Assembly (NCBI RefSeq): GCF_016651105.1
Contig: NZ_JAEKEL010000002.1
Span: 640,501-704,500 of the forward strand
Reading direction: 5' to 3'
Origin: Pseudomonas sp. TH15
Lineage (GTDB): Bacteria > Pseudomonadota > Gammaproteobacteria > Pseudomonadales > Pseudomonadaceae
Length of the DNA: 64,000 nucleotides
The translations under genes and the position numbers were made by a program. Below are positions 47,582 through 57,327 of the stretch, piece after piece (the stretch's first letter is position 1; each line of letters starts with the position of its first letter). A model generated the notes under the pieces. It did not search any database. It saw only the letters and a program-made list of their open reading frames with translations, and was not told the origin of the DNA.

Positions 47582-48079
47582 TCAGACTTCTCGCCACATA
47601 TGGATCTTGTCGAAGTACTCCTCGCCCACTCGCACCGCCAACGGTTCTAAACCGTACTGGATGAAGCCGCAGCGTTGATACAACTTGAACGCGGCTTCGT
47701 TGCCAGCGGTAACGGTCAACTGGATCAGCCTCAGGCCCGGATGGTTTTGCGCTTCAGCCAACGCCGCCTGCACCAGTTGAAAGCCGAGCCCGCGCTGGCG
47801 GACGGTGCCAGACACGTACATGCCAAACAACGTCGCCTTGTGCCGGGCCTTTTCCCGGGGTTCGAAGGCCAGGCCGACGATGCCGGCCAACTGGCTATCC
47901 TCGAACGCGCCAAACACCGCGTCGAGCTTGCTGGTCAACCGCGATTCCCACCAGCTCAACGGCATCGTGGCGCGCTCGCGTACGCTGGAAGTGAACGCTT
48001 GCGGATGCAGGTCGTAGGCTTCAAGCATCAGCGCCCGATAGTTCAGGGCATGGCTGGCATCCAGTCGTTCGATCCACAT
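47582..48079 (-). CDS. GNAT family N-acetyltransferase
   Basis: This 165-residue acetyltransferase has the acetyl-CoA motif VRQRGLGFQLVQAAL (R/Q-x-x-G-x-G/A near residue 95) and the late block NEAAFKLYQRCGF. The acceptor is unknown. It starts 2 nt past the stop of the LysE gene, with AAGGCGG upstream, so the two are coupled. Confidence 0.88.
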   Translation of the reverse strand: MWIERLDASHALNYRALMLEAYDLHPQAFTSSVRERATMPLSWWESRLTSKLDAVFGAFEDSQLAGIVGLAFEPREKARHKATLFGMYVSGTVRQRGLGFQLVQAALAEAQNHPGLRLIQLTVTAGNEAAFKLYQRCGFIQYGLEPLAVRVGEEYFDKIHMWREV

Positions 48080-48081
48080 GG

Positions 48082-48720
48082 TCAAGCCGCCTTACGTTGT
48101 TCAAACATCAGCCGCACGGCCAGTGCCGACAGCACAAACCCCATGAAATAACGCTGCACCGCGAGCCAGGTCGGGTTCTTGACGAACCACGAGGCGATCC
48201 CGGCGGCGAACAATGCAATCAGCAGGTTCACGCAGAAACTCACGCTGATCTGGGTCAGGCCAAGAATAATGCTTTGGGTAAACACCGAGCCATGTTCCGG
48301 GCTGATGAACTGCGGGAACACCGACAGGTAAAACACCGCGATCTTCGGATTCAGGGCGCTGGTGAGAAAGCCCATGGTGATCAGTTTGCGCGACGAATCC
48401 GGCGGCAATTGCTGGGCCTCGAACGGCGAGCGAGCACCGGGCTTAACTGCCTGCCAGGCCAGCCACACCAGATATAGGGCGCCGGCCCATTTCAGTACTT
48501 CATAGGCCATTGGCACGGCCAGAAACACCGCGGTCAAACCGGCCGCGGCAGCGAACAAATGCACGAAGAACCCCGCCACCACGCCAAGCAATGAGGTGAC
48601 GCCGGCCTTGCGCCCCTGGCAGATCGAACGGGAGATCAGGTAGATCATGTTCGGCCCCGGCGTCAGGACCATCAGCAATGCAGCGGCGGCGAAAATCAGC
48701 AAGTCTTGGAGCGGGATCAT
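48082..48720 (-). CDS. LysE/RhtB family amino acid exporter
   Basis: This 212-residue membrane protein has about six helices and the family start LLMVLTPGPNMIYLISRSI. Such proteins export amino acids or homoserine lactones. It precedes the GNAT gene in a two-gene unit. The exported substrate cannot be told. Confidence 0.88.
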   Translation of the reverse strand: MIPLQDLLIFAAAALLMVLTPGPNMIYLISRSICQGRKAGVTSLLGVVAGFFVHLFAAAAGLTAVFLAVPMAYEVLKWAGALYLVWLAWQAVKPGARSPFEAQQLPPDSSRKLITMGFLTSALNPKIAVFYLSVFPQFISPEHGSVFTQSIILGLTQISVSFCVNLLIALFAAGIASWFVKNPTWLAVQRYFMGFVLSALAVRLMFEQRKAA

Positions 48721-48746
48721 GGGGCAGCCCTTTGGTCCTGTTTTGA

Positions 48747-49181
48747 TCAGGCGATCGTGGTCAACGAGGCTCGATAAAACGGCAGGATCACGTCCCGTGT
48801 CAATGGCGCCAGTTCAATAGCAGGATCAGTGGCCGGGTCGATCCAGATCACTTCTTCGATTTCAGCAGCCGGAGTGACTTGCGCGTCGATGGTCAGCTGA
48901 AAGATCTCGGCCTGTACGACAAAACCCGGTTCGTTGGCGGCAGGTGCGGAGAACTGACCCAAGAAGGTCGCCTGCGCTGGATCGATCTGCAGATCCAGTT
49001 CTTCTTCCAGCTCTCGGGCCAAGGCATGCACCGGTAATTCATGCGCTTCAATTTTGCCGCCCGGTTGCATGAATGCAGTGGTGCCGCGTTTGCGAACCAG
49101 CAGGGTTTGGCCGTTCGCGTTAAGCAGCAGAGCAGCGGCGATGCGGATGATGCGGGACGAACCGGCGGATGTCAGTGTCAT
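48747..49181 (-). CDS. Nudix hydrolase
   Basis: This 144-residue protein has a Nudix box (GGKIEAHELPVHALARELEEEL, close to G-x5-E-x7-REUxEEx-GU, residues about 41-62). It hydrolyses a nucleoside diphosphate linked to some other moiety; the substrate is unknown. The ribosome-binding site before the ATG is weak. Confidence 0.85.
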   Translation of the reverse strand: MTLTSAGSSRIIRIAAALLLNANGQTLLVRKRGTTAFMQPGGKIEAHELPVHALARELEEELDLQIDPAQATFLGQFSAPAANEPGFVVQAEIFQLTIDAQVTPAAEIEEVIWIDPATDPAIELAPLTRDVILPFYRASLTTIA

Positions 49182-49272
49182 GGGGTGTAAATAGCCTTGG
49201 GCGAAAAGTCGTCAGGATCCCACGCCGGGCTAATGCTCGCCACTTTCAAGATGACTTCTGCGGCAGATCTGA

Positions 49273-49300
49273 CGCCTTCGCGAGCCTGCTCGCGAAGGCG
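49273..49300. repeat. Single REP palindrome
   Basis: CGCCTTCGCGAG and CTCGCGAAGGCG form a perfect 12-bp stem with loop CCTG in the divergent interval between the Nudix and LuxR genes; it may also be a solo remnant. Confidence 0.75.
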
Positions 49301-49384
49301 TTGGCCCGGACGACAAGTTTGCCGGCCAGCCTTCTGTGGGCCAGTATGCGCAGCAGCAACCGGCCGGCCATTCAAGGTATACCG

Positions 49385-50185
49385 ATGACACTTTCCTTCA
49401 GTGACATCGCCTGGCACCGCTCGGTGGGGCAACTGATCGACGCCCTCGACAAGCCCAATTTCTGGACGCAGCTTGTCCGGTTGCTGGATCAATACGTGAC
49501 CTTCGACAGCTGGGTGGCGTTGCTTTTCAGCGCCGATCAGCACCCGCTGGTGTTCGCCGAATGCCCGGGCGAGGACGGCAGCCCCGATCAGTTGTTCCAG
49601 GATTACCTGCGCGGTTTGTACCTGCTCGACCCGTTCTACATCGCCTGCCGCGAACAATCGCGCACCGGGCTCTATCGCCTGTCGGAAGTGGCCCCCGAGC
49701 ACTTCGAGCTGACCGAGTATTACCAGCGCTACTTTCGTCTGAATGTGGTGGCCGACGAAATCCAGTTCAATTGCCAACTCGAAGGCGACCGCACGCTGTG
49801 CCTGTCGCTGGGCAGCAAGCAGCGCTTCAGTGGCCAGCAGATTGCGTTGCTGTCGCTGATCCAGCCGTGGGTGCTGGGTTTGTTACGCCAGCGCCTGCCC
49901 TATGAAATCAACGAAGTCGTGGCCCTGGCGCCGGCACCACCGCAGGTCGACTGGCGGGTACAGCTGGAAGCCTCGGTGCAGCAACTCAAAGGTGCGCAGT
50001 TGACCGCTCGGGAGCTGGATGTCGGGCGATTGATGCTCAGCGGTTGCTCCAGTAAAGAAATCGCCCGTAAGCTGGAAATCTCCGTCGAAACCGTGAAAGT
50101 CCATAAGAAACACATGTACAGCAAGCTGGGGATCAAATCCCAATCCGAGCTGTTTTCGATATTTCTCCAGGCGCAGAATGCCTGA
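49385..50185 (+). CDS. LuxR family transcriptional regulator
   Basis: This 266-residue protein has a GAF/PAS-like N-terminal region and a C-terminal LuxR helix-turn-helix (LTARELDVGRLMLSGCSSKEIARKLEISVETVKVHKKHMYSKLG, about residues 208-252). No receiver Asp pattern is evident, so it probably senses a ligand. The longer frame upstream overlaps the Nudix control region; I use the ATG at 49385 with the weak site GGTATACC before it. No synthase or partner is adjacent. Confidence 0.8.
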   Translation: MTLSFSDIAWHRSVGQLIDALDKPNFWTQLVRLLDQYVTFDSWVALLFSADQHPLVFAECPGEDGSPDQLFQDYLRGLYLLDPFYIACREQSRTGLYRLSEVAPEHFELTEYYQRYFRLNVVADEIQFNCQLEGDRTLCLSLGSKQRFSGQQIALLSLIQPWVLGLLRQRLPYEINEVVALAPAPPQVDWRVQLEASVQQLKGAQLTARELDVGRLMLSGCSSKEIARKLEISVETVKVHKKHMYSKLGIKSQSELFSIFLQAQNA

Positions 50186-50217
50186 AATGGTTAACCGTAA
50201 TTTCGGGCAAAACCATT

Positions 50218-50352
50218 GTGGCGAGGGGGCTCGCCCCCGTTCGGCTGCGAAGCAGTCGTGAAACCAATTGATGCGGTTGCCTGAAGGAATGCTGGGAGTG
50301 CTTCGCACTCCAACGGGGGCAAGCCCCCTCACCACAGAGCTCCCTCGCCACA
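50218..50352. repeat. REPIN, GTGGCGAGGGGGCTCGCCCC class
   Basis: GTGGCGAGGGGGCTCGCCCC and an inverted GGGGCAAGCCCCCTCACCAC arm enclose about 80 bp; a further partial arm (TCCCTCGCCACAA) is appended on the right. Confidence 0.82.
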
Positions 50353-50408
50353 AAAAGCAAGATGCAGCATTGCCAAACAATGACCGAGTCCGAACCCAGG
50401 GAAACCGT

Positions 50409-52028
50409 ATGAGCCTGTCACTCCTGAGCCGCTACGCCTTCTTTGCCGTCTGCGTGATATTCACCCTCGCCAGCCTGCCCTTTCTGGAGCACGACTGGCT
50501 CTGGCCGATCACAGCCGTCACCGGCATCCTCAGCCTGGTCGGCATCTTCGACCTGATGCAAAGCCCCCACGCGGTGCGCCGAAATTACCCGATCCTCGGC
50601 AACATTCGTTATCTGGTAGAAGGCATTCGCCCGGAAATCCGCCAATACCTGCTCGAATCCGATAGCGACGCCCTGCCCTTCTCCCGGGCCCAGCGTTCGC
50701 TGGTCTATTCACGGGCCAAAAACGAAAGCGCCGACAAACCGTTCGGCACGCTGATCGACGTCTATCAGTCAGGTTTCGAGTTCATCGGCCACTCGATGCG
50801 CCCGGCACCATTGAGCGACCCGAGCAGTTTCCGGGTAATGGTTGGCGGCCCGCAGTGCACCCAGCCGTACTCGGCCTCGGTGTTCAACATCTCGGCCATG
50901 AGCTTCGGCTCTCTGAGCGCCAATGCCATTCGCGCATTGAACCAGGGTGCCAAGCTCGGCAACTTCGCCCACGACACCGGTGAAGGCAGCATCAGCGCCT
51001 ATCACCGGGAAAATGGCGGCGATCTGACGTGGGAACTGGGCAGCGGCTACTTCGGCTGCCGCACCGCCGACGGCCGCTTCGACCCGGAACGCTTCGCCGC
51101 CCAGGCACAAACCCCGCAAGTGCGGATGATCGAAATCAAAATGAGCCAAGGCGCGAAACCCGGCCACGGCGGCATCTTGCCCAAGCACAAGGTCACCAAG
51201 GAAATCGCCGAAACCCGCGGCATCATGATGGGCGAAGACTGCATCTCGCCGTCACGCCACAGCGCGTTTTCCACGCCGATCGAACTGATGCATTTCATCC
51301 AGCAACTGCGTGAACTGTCCGGCGGCAAACCGGTGGGCTTCAAGTTCTGCCTGGGTCACCCGTGGGAATTCATGGGCATCGCCAAGGCCATGCTGGAAAC
51401 CGGCATTCTCCCGGACTTTATTGTCGTCGACGGCAAGGAAGGCGGCACCGGCGCCGCCCCCGTGGAATTCACCGACCACATCGGCGTGCCAATGCGCGAA
51501 GGCCTGTTGTTCGTCCACAACACGCTGGTGGGCCTGAACCTGCGGGACAAGATCAAACTCGGCGCCAGCGGCAAAATCGTCAGCGCCTTCGACATCGCCA
51601 GCGTCCTGGCCATCGGCGCCGACTGGGCCAACTCCGCCCGGGGCTTCATGTTCGCCATCGGCTGCATCCAGTCGCAAAGCTGCCACACCAACAAATGCCC
51701 GACCGGCGTCGCCACCCAGGACACCCTGCGCCAACGTGCGCTGGTGGTTCCGGACAAGGCTCAGCGGGTGTTCAACTTCCATCGCAATACGTTGAAGGCT
51801 CTGGCGGAAATGCTGGCGGCGGCGGGTTTGGAACATCCTTCGCAGTTGTCGGCCAAGCATCTGGTGCGGCGCATGTCGGCGACCGAGATCAAATTGTTCT
51901 CGCAGTTGCATGTGTTTTTGAAACCGGGGGAATTGCTCACCGGGGAAGTGAATGGCGAGTTTTACTCGCGGATGTGGCAGATGGCGCGGGCGGATAGTTT
52001 TGAGCCGAGTGAGCTGGCGGTAGCCTGA
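50409..52028 (+). CDS. FMN-binding glutamate synthase family protein
   Basis: This 539-residue protein has one or two N-terminal membrane helices (about residues 10-55) and a GltB-type FMN/Fe-S domain (GGPQCTQPYSASVFNISAMSFGSLS; EIKMSQGAKPGHGGILP; IVVDGKEGGTGAAP). A Cys cluster CIQSQSCHTNKCPTG (C-x5-C-x4-C) is the 3Fe-4S site. It lacks the glutaminase and is thus a membrane-associated GltB-like oxidoreductase of unknown substrate. I use the ATG at 50409. Confidence 0.85.
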   Translation: MSLSLLSRYAFFAVCVIFTLASLPFLEHDWLWPITAVTGILSLVGIFDLMQSPHAVRRNYPILGNIRYLVEGIRPEIRQYLLESDSDALPFSRAQRSLVYSRAKNESADKPFGTLIDVYQSGFEFIGHSMRPAPLSDPSSFRVMVGGPQCTQPYSASVFNISAMSFGSLSANAIRALNQGAKLGNFAHDTGEGSISAYHRENGGDLTWELGSGYFGCRTADGRFDPERFAAQAQTPQVRMIEIKMSQGAKPGHGGILPKHKVTKEIAETRGIMMGEDCISPSRHSAFSTPIELMHFIQQLRELSGGKPVGFKFCLGHPWEFMGIAKAMLETGILPDFIVVDGKEGGTGAAPVEFTDHIGVPMREGLLFVHNTLVGLNLRDKIKLGASGKIVSAFDIASVLAIGADWANSARGFMFAIGCIQSQSCHTNKCPTGVATQDTLRQRALVVPDKAQRVFNFHRNTLKALAEMLAAAGLEHPSQLSAKHLVRRMSATEIKLFSQLHVFLKPGELLTGEVNGEFYSRMWQMARADSFEPSELAVA

Positions 52029-52328
52029 TCCCTGAAGAGTTGTCAGCCTTATCGGCAATGCCCCTTCGCCCCAAATCATTAACCAATAATGCAGCAGCAC
52101 GTAGTAAAGCGGCGGATGTACATCCAGAGCCGTCAGTTGCCAGATTCGAGCGGGCGCTTCCCGCGCCAACAGCAAGCTGTCAGCCTCGTCGTACCAGATT
52201 CCTGGCTGCTCGATTGCATAGAGGCGCACCCACAACGCAAGAACAATCACACCCGCCAGTGCGAAGCGATCCAGCATGACTGTCAGTGGGTATTCATTAC
52301 GCAATAAACCAGCGGGCAAGCGCTTCAC
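52029..52328 (-). pseudogene. N-terminal fragment of a GT39-type glycosyltransferase
   Basis: About 95 residues read as the start of a polyprenyl-phosphate-mannose-type transferase: a membrane helix (FALAGVIVLALWVRLYAI), the acidic catalytic segment QPGIWYDEADSLLLAREAP, and LDVHPPLYYVLLHYW. Homology then ends and the frame runs on antisense through the GltB-like gene. A complete family member needs about 450-550 residues, so the gene has lost its 3' end. The GTG start overlaps the gtrA stop. Confidence 0.75.
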
Positions 52329-52687
52329 ACGCGCTGCCCGCGAAACACCACGAATCTGAAAAAGATGTATCCCAACAACAGATTCAGTCCGGTAAAGGAA
52401 GCAACCGTCACCAGTCCTGGCCAGTTGAACGTATCCGCTAATAAACCCGTAGCAAAACTCACCCCGCCCATCATCGCGATAAACAGCAGGTAGGTGAAAA
52501 CACAGGTTCCAGGCTCAAAGGTGTAAAGCGCATTCACATAAAACGAAAACGCTGCGGCCACACAAAATGCCGCAAAGTTGCTCGCCGCTTGCGTCAACCC
52601 GACAGCGCTGCACAGTACGAAAAACACTTGCCAATGGATCAGGCCATCGGCAAGGCCAACGATCATCAGCGCAGAGAATCCTTTCAT
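52325..52687 (-). CDS. gtrA: GtrA family membrane protein
   Basis: This 120-residue protein has four membrane helices and the GtrA pattern (GLADGLIHWQVFFVL, FYVNALYTF, YIFFRFVVF). GtrA is thought to flip bactoprenol-linked glucose in O-antigen glucosylation. I use the ATG at 52687 with AAGGAG upstream. The usual partner gtrB is missing nearby. Confidence 0.8.
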   Translation of the reverse strand: MKGFSALMIVGLADGLIHWQVFFVLCSAVGLTQAASNFAAFCVAAAFSFYVNALYTFEPGTCVFTYLLFIAMMGGVSFATGLLADTFNWPGLVTVASFTGLNLLLGYIFFRFVVFRGQRV

Positions 52688-52802
52688 CGCCACTCCTTGC
52701 CACCACCCAGTTGTCAGGCTTTGAAACTAAGGCAGGAGGCAGGTGCGGTCTACTGTCAGAAATTACAGGCGCAGGCCCTCTTCCGACGAATGGTCGTTAG
52801 CG

Positions 52803-54289
52803 CTACCAATGCAGAGAGTGAAGGCGCGGCGGCTCCTTCATCACAATGAATCCGTAATCGCCAATCAGATAAATCCGGTAATACTGGCTCTCCACAAACG
52901 TCGGATAACCCAGGTAACCGACGTGCGTGGCATTGCGTCTTTCTCGCTCGGCAACCACGTTGGTGATGCCTGCGCGCGGCAAGTTTTCCGCAAGCAGGTA
53001 ATAGTCGATATTGAGCAAATAACGCAGCACCGGCTGCTGTTTGAAAGTCGCCTGCGCACCGATCAACCAGTGATCGGAATAACTCACCGACAGATAAATT
53101 CGCTTGGCGTCGCGCAGTTCCCGGTGCGCGGCGATGTCGTGGCTGAGGCTGTAAAGCGCATGGCTGGCGAAGGCTTTCTGCATCGTCATCACGCGACCGT
53201 AGGCGAAGGACAGCGACAGCGTTGCCAGCAGCGGGATCATCAGCAGCAAGGGCAATCGTGGGTGGAACGGTGCCAGGCCATGAAGGGCGAGGTAGAACAG
53301 AAAAATCAGCAGTACACCGAAGCCCATCAGCGTGCGTGCGCCTTCGTTGAAATCACGAAATAGCAGGGTGATTCCGGGTACCAGCAGGATGAGTACTGGC
53401 AGGGTCAGCAAGCCGATCAAGCTAAACCATAAACGCTGCTTCGGGTGCTTGTAGATTTGCCTGCCGATTCGCCACCCACCCACCAATGCACAGAGCACCA
53501 ACCCAGCGAATATCCATGCGTAGCCCCCTGAAACAGCAATGCGACCTTTTCTGAAACCCGCCCGATATTGATGCCGAACTGCAGCAACGGATTGGCGCTC
53601 CCGTTGAGGAACTCGCCGCGCCCGGATTCCATGAACGGGTAAGCGGTGACGGCATAAATCAGCACACCCAGAATCAGCTGCGCGAGTTTGCAGCCGAGCA
53701 TTTCCAGCACATCGGTTCGACGGTCAATCGCCCGAATCAACTCTACTGCGCACAGCCCGATAAACACGTTGAGGCTGATCTGATAAAGACCGATCGCCAG
53801 CGCCAGCAATGTCGCCGGGAGCAGCCAACGCTGCACTCGGGATGAGCCTTGAAACGTAATGGCGTAAACCACCGCGACGAGGCTGAGCGCCATGCTCGGG
53901 CCGTCGTATTGGTAGGACAGATTCTGCAGCAGGAACGGGTTGTACCAGAGCGGCAACGGCACCAGGCAACAGGCCAGTGTCGGTTCGGCGAAGTAGTGAA
54001 AGGTCAGCCGCGTCAGGGCCAGGCTCATGGCCACAGTGGCGATCAACAGCGGCAGCGGAAAGATGTCCGGCGCGGCGCCCGTGAAAGTCAGCAGTTGATA
54101 CAACCAATCGCTGAACAGCCGCCCCTGCCCGGCCCACGCATTACCGGCGGCCAGTGCGCGCCAGTTGTCGTCGATGTAGGGGAAGTCGGCGAGGATCAGC
54201 GGCAGAACGTACAGCGAAGTCGCGAGCAGAAAAAACAGCACGACCTGACGTCGGCCAAGTTCTCGCACGAGAAAATCGCTGATTCTCAT
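52803..54289 (-). pseudogene. Glucosyltransferase (GtrC/Glucos_trans_II type), frame-interrupted
   Basis: The first segment (54289 to about 53528) encodes FPYIDDNWRALAAGNAWAGQGR, typical of the Glucos_trans_II family, and several helices. It goes out of phase at a C5 tract (53524-53528 on plus). Adding one G to the coding strand continues as GGYAWIFAGLVLCALVGGWR and ends at 52803, giving about 495 residues. The C-terminal part has more helices and a periplasmic domain. It belongs with gtrA and the GT39 fragment in an O-antigen glucosylation cassette. Confidence 0.75.
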
Positions 54290-54396
54290 GGCCGCGCCTC
54301 GGGGTGGATATAAAGCTTTGAACCTGCTTCGCGGTTTTGTATCGGCCTATCAGACCGGTGGTTACTCGGGTCCCAGCAGTCGTTAGAGAGGCATGC

Positions 54397-54504
54397 CCGT
54401 GGTGATTGCTTTACTTGTTGTGAATGCTTTACGTGTGGTGACTGCTTGGCCAGTTGTGACTGCTTTACCTGTTGTGACTGCTTGGCCTGTGGTGACTGCT
54501 TTAC
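54397..54504. repeat. 18-bp tandem repeat, six copies (array 1)
   Basis: Units follow the consensus CTGTKGTGACTGCTTTAC with TA/GG and C/A variants. Unit 6 runs into the REP arm CTGTGGCGAGGGAGC, which shares the unit's first bases. Confidence 0.9.
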
Positions 54505-54722
54505 CTGTGGCGAGGGAGCTTGCTCCCGCTCGGCTGCGCAGCAGTCGTAAAACCTGTGCGTGCGGTTTTTCAGTTAAATCGCGGTGGATGGTTTTAGGGC
54601 TGCTGCGCAACCCAACGGGGATAAATCCCCTCACCACAGGTTTTACACACATCCAGGGAGCCACAAAAAAGCCCCGATCTCTCGACCGGGGCTTTGTCGT
54701 TACAGCGCCTACCACTTAAGAA
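54505..54722. repeat. REPIN plus terminator, module 1
   Basis: GTGGCGAGGGAGCTTGCTCC and an inverted GGGGATAAATCCCCTCACCAC arm are followed by a terminator-like hairpin (AAAGCCCCGATC/GACCGGGGCTTT). Then comes a sequence matching the 3' end of the permease gene. Module 2 repeats it almost identically. Confidence 0.85.
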
Positions 54723-54727
54723 GCCGA

Positions 54728-54799
54728 ACGTTGTGAATGCTTTACCTGTTGTGACTGCTTTACCTGTGGTGACTGCTTTACCTGTGGTGAATGCTTTAC
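54728..54799. repeat. 18-bp tandem repeat, four copies (array 2)
   Basis: Same consensus as array 1, leading into the second REPIN at 54800. Confidence 0.9.
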
Positions 54800-55018
54800 C
54801 TGTGGCGAGGGAGCTTGCTCCCGCTCGGCTGCGCAGCAGTCGTAAAACCTGTGCGTGCGGTTTTCCAGTTAAACCGCGGTGGATGGTTTTAGGGCTGCTG
54901 CGCAACCCAACGGGGATAAATCCCCTCACCACAGGTTTTACACACATCCTGAGAGCCACAAAAAAGCCCCGATCTCTCGACCGGGGCTTTGTCGTTACAG
55001 CGCCTACCACTTAAGAAG
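54800..55018. repeat. REPIN plus terminator, module 2
   Basis: A near-perfect copy of module 1 at an offset of 295 bp, with the hairpin at about 54960-54992. Confidence 0.88.
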
Positions 55019-55022
55019 CCGA

Positions 55023-55076
55023 ACGTTGCGAATGCTTTACCTGTTGTGACCGCTTTACCTGTTGTGAATGCGTTAC
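55023..55076. repeat. 18-bp tandem repeat, three copies (array 3)
   Basis: Same consensus, offset 277 bp from array 2, leading into a third, more diverged REPIN (55077-55209). Confidence 0.88.
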
Positions 55077-55228
55077 CTGTGGCGAGGGAGCTTGCTCCCG
55101 CTCGGCTGCGAAGCAGTCGTAATCCGGTCGATGCTGTACACCTGAAGGATTGCGGTGTCTGCATTTAGGGCCGCTGCGCGCCCCAGCGCGAGCAAGCTCG
55201 CTCGCCACAGTAAACTACGTGCCGCAAC

Positions 55229-55264
55229 AAAAAGCCCCGATCATCAAGACCGGGGCTTTTGCGT
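55229..55264 (-). terminator. Terminator after the amino acid permease gene
   Basis: AAAAGCCCC..GGGGCTTTT hairpin lies 17 bp past the permease stop. It appears to be the parent of the two hairpins in modules 1 and 2. Confidence 0.85.
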
Positions 55265-55280
55265 TTCAGGCGTTACACAC

Positions 55281-56702
55281 TCAAGAAACCGAACGCGCCG
55301 CGCCTTGCGTCACGTTGGTTGGTTGCAGCTTGAACACGTAGAACAACACCGTCAGCAGCACCAGGAACGCCGGTCCTACATACAGCGCCACGCGGGTGTC
55401 CGGGAAGTACGCCATCAGGCCGACCACCAGCACCAAAAACGCCAGCGCCAGGTAGGAGCTCACCGGGTACAGCCACATCTTGTATTTAAGACCGGCACGT
55501 TCACTGGCGCTCAGACCTTTGCGGAATTTGAGCTGGGCCAGCAGGATCATCACCCAGGTCCAGATCGCGCCGAAGGTGGCAATCGCGGTGACCCAGACGA
55601 AGACTTTTTCCGGGACCATGTAGTTGAGCAGCACACCCAGTAACAGCACGAAGATCGACAGCAGCAACGCGCGACGAGGTACACCATTACTCGAGGTTGT
55701 GGCGAAACCGGCCGGGGCCTGGCCGTTCTGCGCCAGACTGTAAAGCATGCGGCCGGTGCTGAAGATGCCACCGTTGCAGGACGACAGCGCCGCGGTAATC
55801 ACCACGAAGTTGATGATGCCGGCGGCGGTTTTGATGCCCAGACGCTCGAACGTCATCACGAATGGGCTGCCTTGGGTGCCGATTTCATTCCACGGGTAGA
55901 TCGACAGGATCACGAACAACGCACCGACGTAGAACAACAGGATCCGCCAGAACACCGAGCCGATCGCGTTGGGAATGGTCTTCTGCGGGTTCTTCGCTTC
56001 ACCGGCGGTCAGGCCGATCATTTCGACGCCGAGGTAGGCGAACATCACCATTTGCAACGACATCAACACGCCTTGCACGCCGTTGGGCATGAAGCCGCCG
56101 TGGGCCCACAGATTGGAAATCCCCAGTGCTACACCGTCGTTACCGAAGCCGAACGCAATCACACCGACACCCCCGACGACCATCGCAATGATGGTGACGA
56201 TCTTGATCAGGGCGAACCAGAATTCGAATTCACCGAAGGCTTTCACCGCGATCAGGTTGATGGTGCCCATGCTGATCAGCGCCGACAGCGCCCAGATCCA
56301 GCGCGGCACCTCGGGGAACCAGACGCCCATATACACCGCCACGGCGGTGATTTCCGCGACGCAAGTCACCAGCCACAGGAACCAGTAGTTCCAGCCTGTC
56401 AGAAAGCCTGCCAGTGGGCCGAGATAATCTTGAGCGTAACGGCTGAAGGAACCGGCGACCGGGTTGTGCACGGCCATCTCGCCGAGGGCGCGCATGATCA
56501 CCAGGATCGCCAGACCACCGATGATGTAGGACAGCATGATGGCCGGGCCGGCCATTTCAATAGCCTTGGCCGAGCCGAGAAACAAGCCGACGCCGATACA
56601 GGCTCCGAGCGCCATCAAGCGAATATGCCGTTCGCCGAGTTCTCGTTTGAGCGGGCCGCCCTGAGCGGTCTCGCCTTGGGGCAGGTGATTGCCAACTGGC
56701 AT
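55281..56702 (-). CDS. Amino acid permease (APC family, ProY/AroP-like)
   Basis: This 473-residue transporter has twelve helices. It has the APC pattern (LKRELGERHIRLMALGACIGVGLFLGSAKAIEMAGPA, and the block IMRALGEMAVHNPVAGSFSRYAQDYLGPLAGFLTGWNYW). It resembles proline permease ProY by eye, but substrate is uncertain. I use the ATG at 56702 with GAGG upstream; the frame continues without support for 78 codons. Its 3' end and terminator are echoed twice in the repeats downstream. Confidence 0.88.
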   Translation of the reverse strand: MPVGNHLPQGETAQGGPLKRELGERHIRLMALGACIGVGLFLGSAKAIEMAGPAIMLSYIIGGLAILVIMRALGEMAVHNPVAGSFSRYAQDYLGPLAGFLTGWNYWFLWLVTCVAEITAVAVYMGVWFPEVPRWIWALSALISMGTINLIAVKAFGEFEFWFALIKIVTIIAMVVGGVGVIAFGFGNDGVALGISNLWAHGGFMPNGVQGVLMSLQMVMFAYLGVEMIGLTAGEAKNPQKTIPNAIGSVFWRILLFYVGALFVILSIYPWNEIGTQGSPFVMTFERLGIKTAAGIINFVVITAALSSCNGGIFSTGRMLYSLAQNGQAPAGFATTSSNGVPRRALLLSIFVLLLGVLLNYMVPEKVFVWVTAIATFGAIWTWVMILLAQLKFRKGLSASERAGLKYKMWLYPVSSYLALAFLVLVVGLMAYFPDTRVALYVGPAFLVLLTVLFYVFKLQPTNVTQGAARSVS

Positions 56703-57094
56703 AGGGGTGCAACCTCGTCTTGTTATTGGATGTGACCACCGAGTGTCGAAGCGTCGACCGATAAGCCGTTGCTTGTCTGAAACCGGGCCTGCCTCGTGGG
56801 CAAACCCGTCTTGTAGGACAAAACCTGCAAGATCAGCGGGCGTGCAGTATAAAAAGCTTATTGCAGGGATTTTCACTCTATAAACCAAAACATTTAGCGA
56901 CAAGTCCCGCCAAAAGCCCGGTTTTCGGAGGGGCATTACCTGGGTTTATGCCCGGTCATCACCCGTAGAAACGGCGCCAAGTATTGCACAGCATTGGTGC
57001 ATCGTCATGTCCCTGCTTTGCAAGCATTGACCGTTGGAAAGCTCTATCCCGGCCACTTCCAGCCTTAACTCACTCGCTATGCAGATGAACTCCA

Positions 57095-57226
57095 GTGGCG
57101 AGGGGGCTTGCCCCCGTTCGGCTGCGCAGCAGTCGCAAAACCAGCCATCGCGTTTTGTCTGATATATCGCAGTGACTGTTTTGGGGCTGCTGCGCAGCCC
57201 AACGGGGGTAAACCCCCTCGCCACAG
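57095..57226. repeat. REPIN left of the RAYT gene
   Basis: GTGGCGAGGGGGCTTGCCCC and inverted GGGGTAAACCCCCTCGCCAC arms enclose about 90 bp. The 56703-57094 interval upstream shows nothing else. Confidence 0.88.
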
Positions 57227-57327
57227 GTCCTTCATTCACTTCAGAAATTTCCTTCAGGCATTGCAGATCCGAGTGGGATGACCTGGCACTAGTCTTGTTG
57301 TGTGATCAATCAATGCAAGGAAGCAAC

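Noticed and set aside
54397..55076. Regular repeats as a CRISPR array
   Set aside because: The 18-bp units are directly adjacent with no spacers, and no cas genes are nearby.
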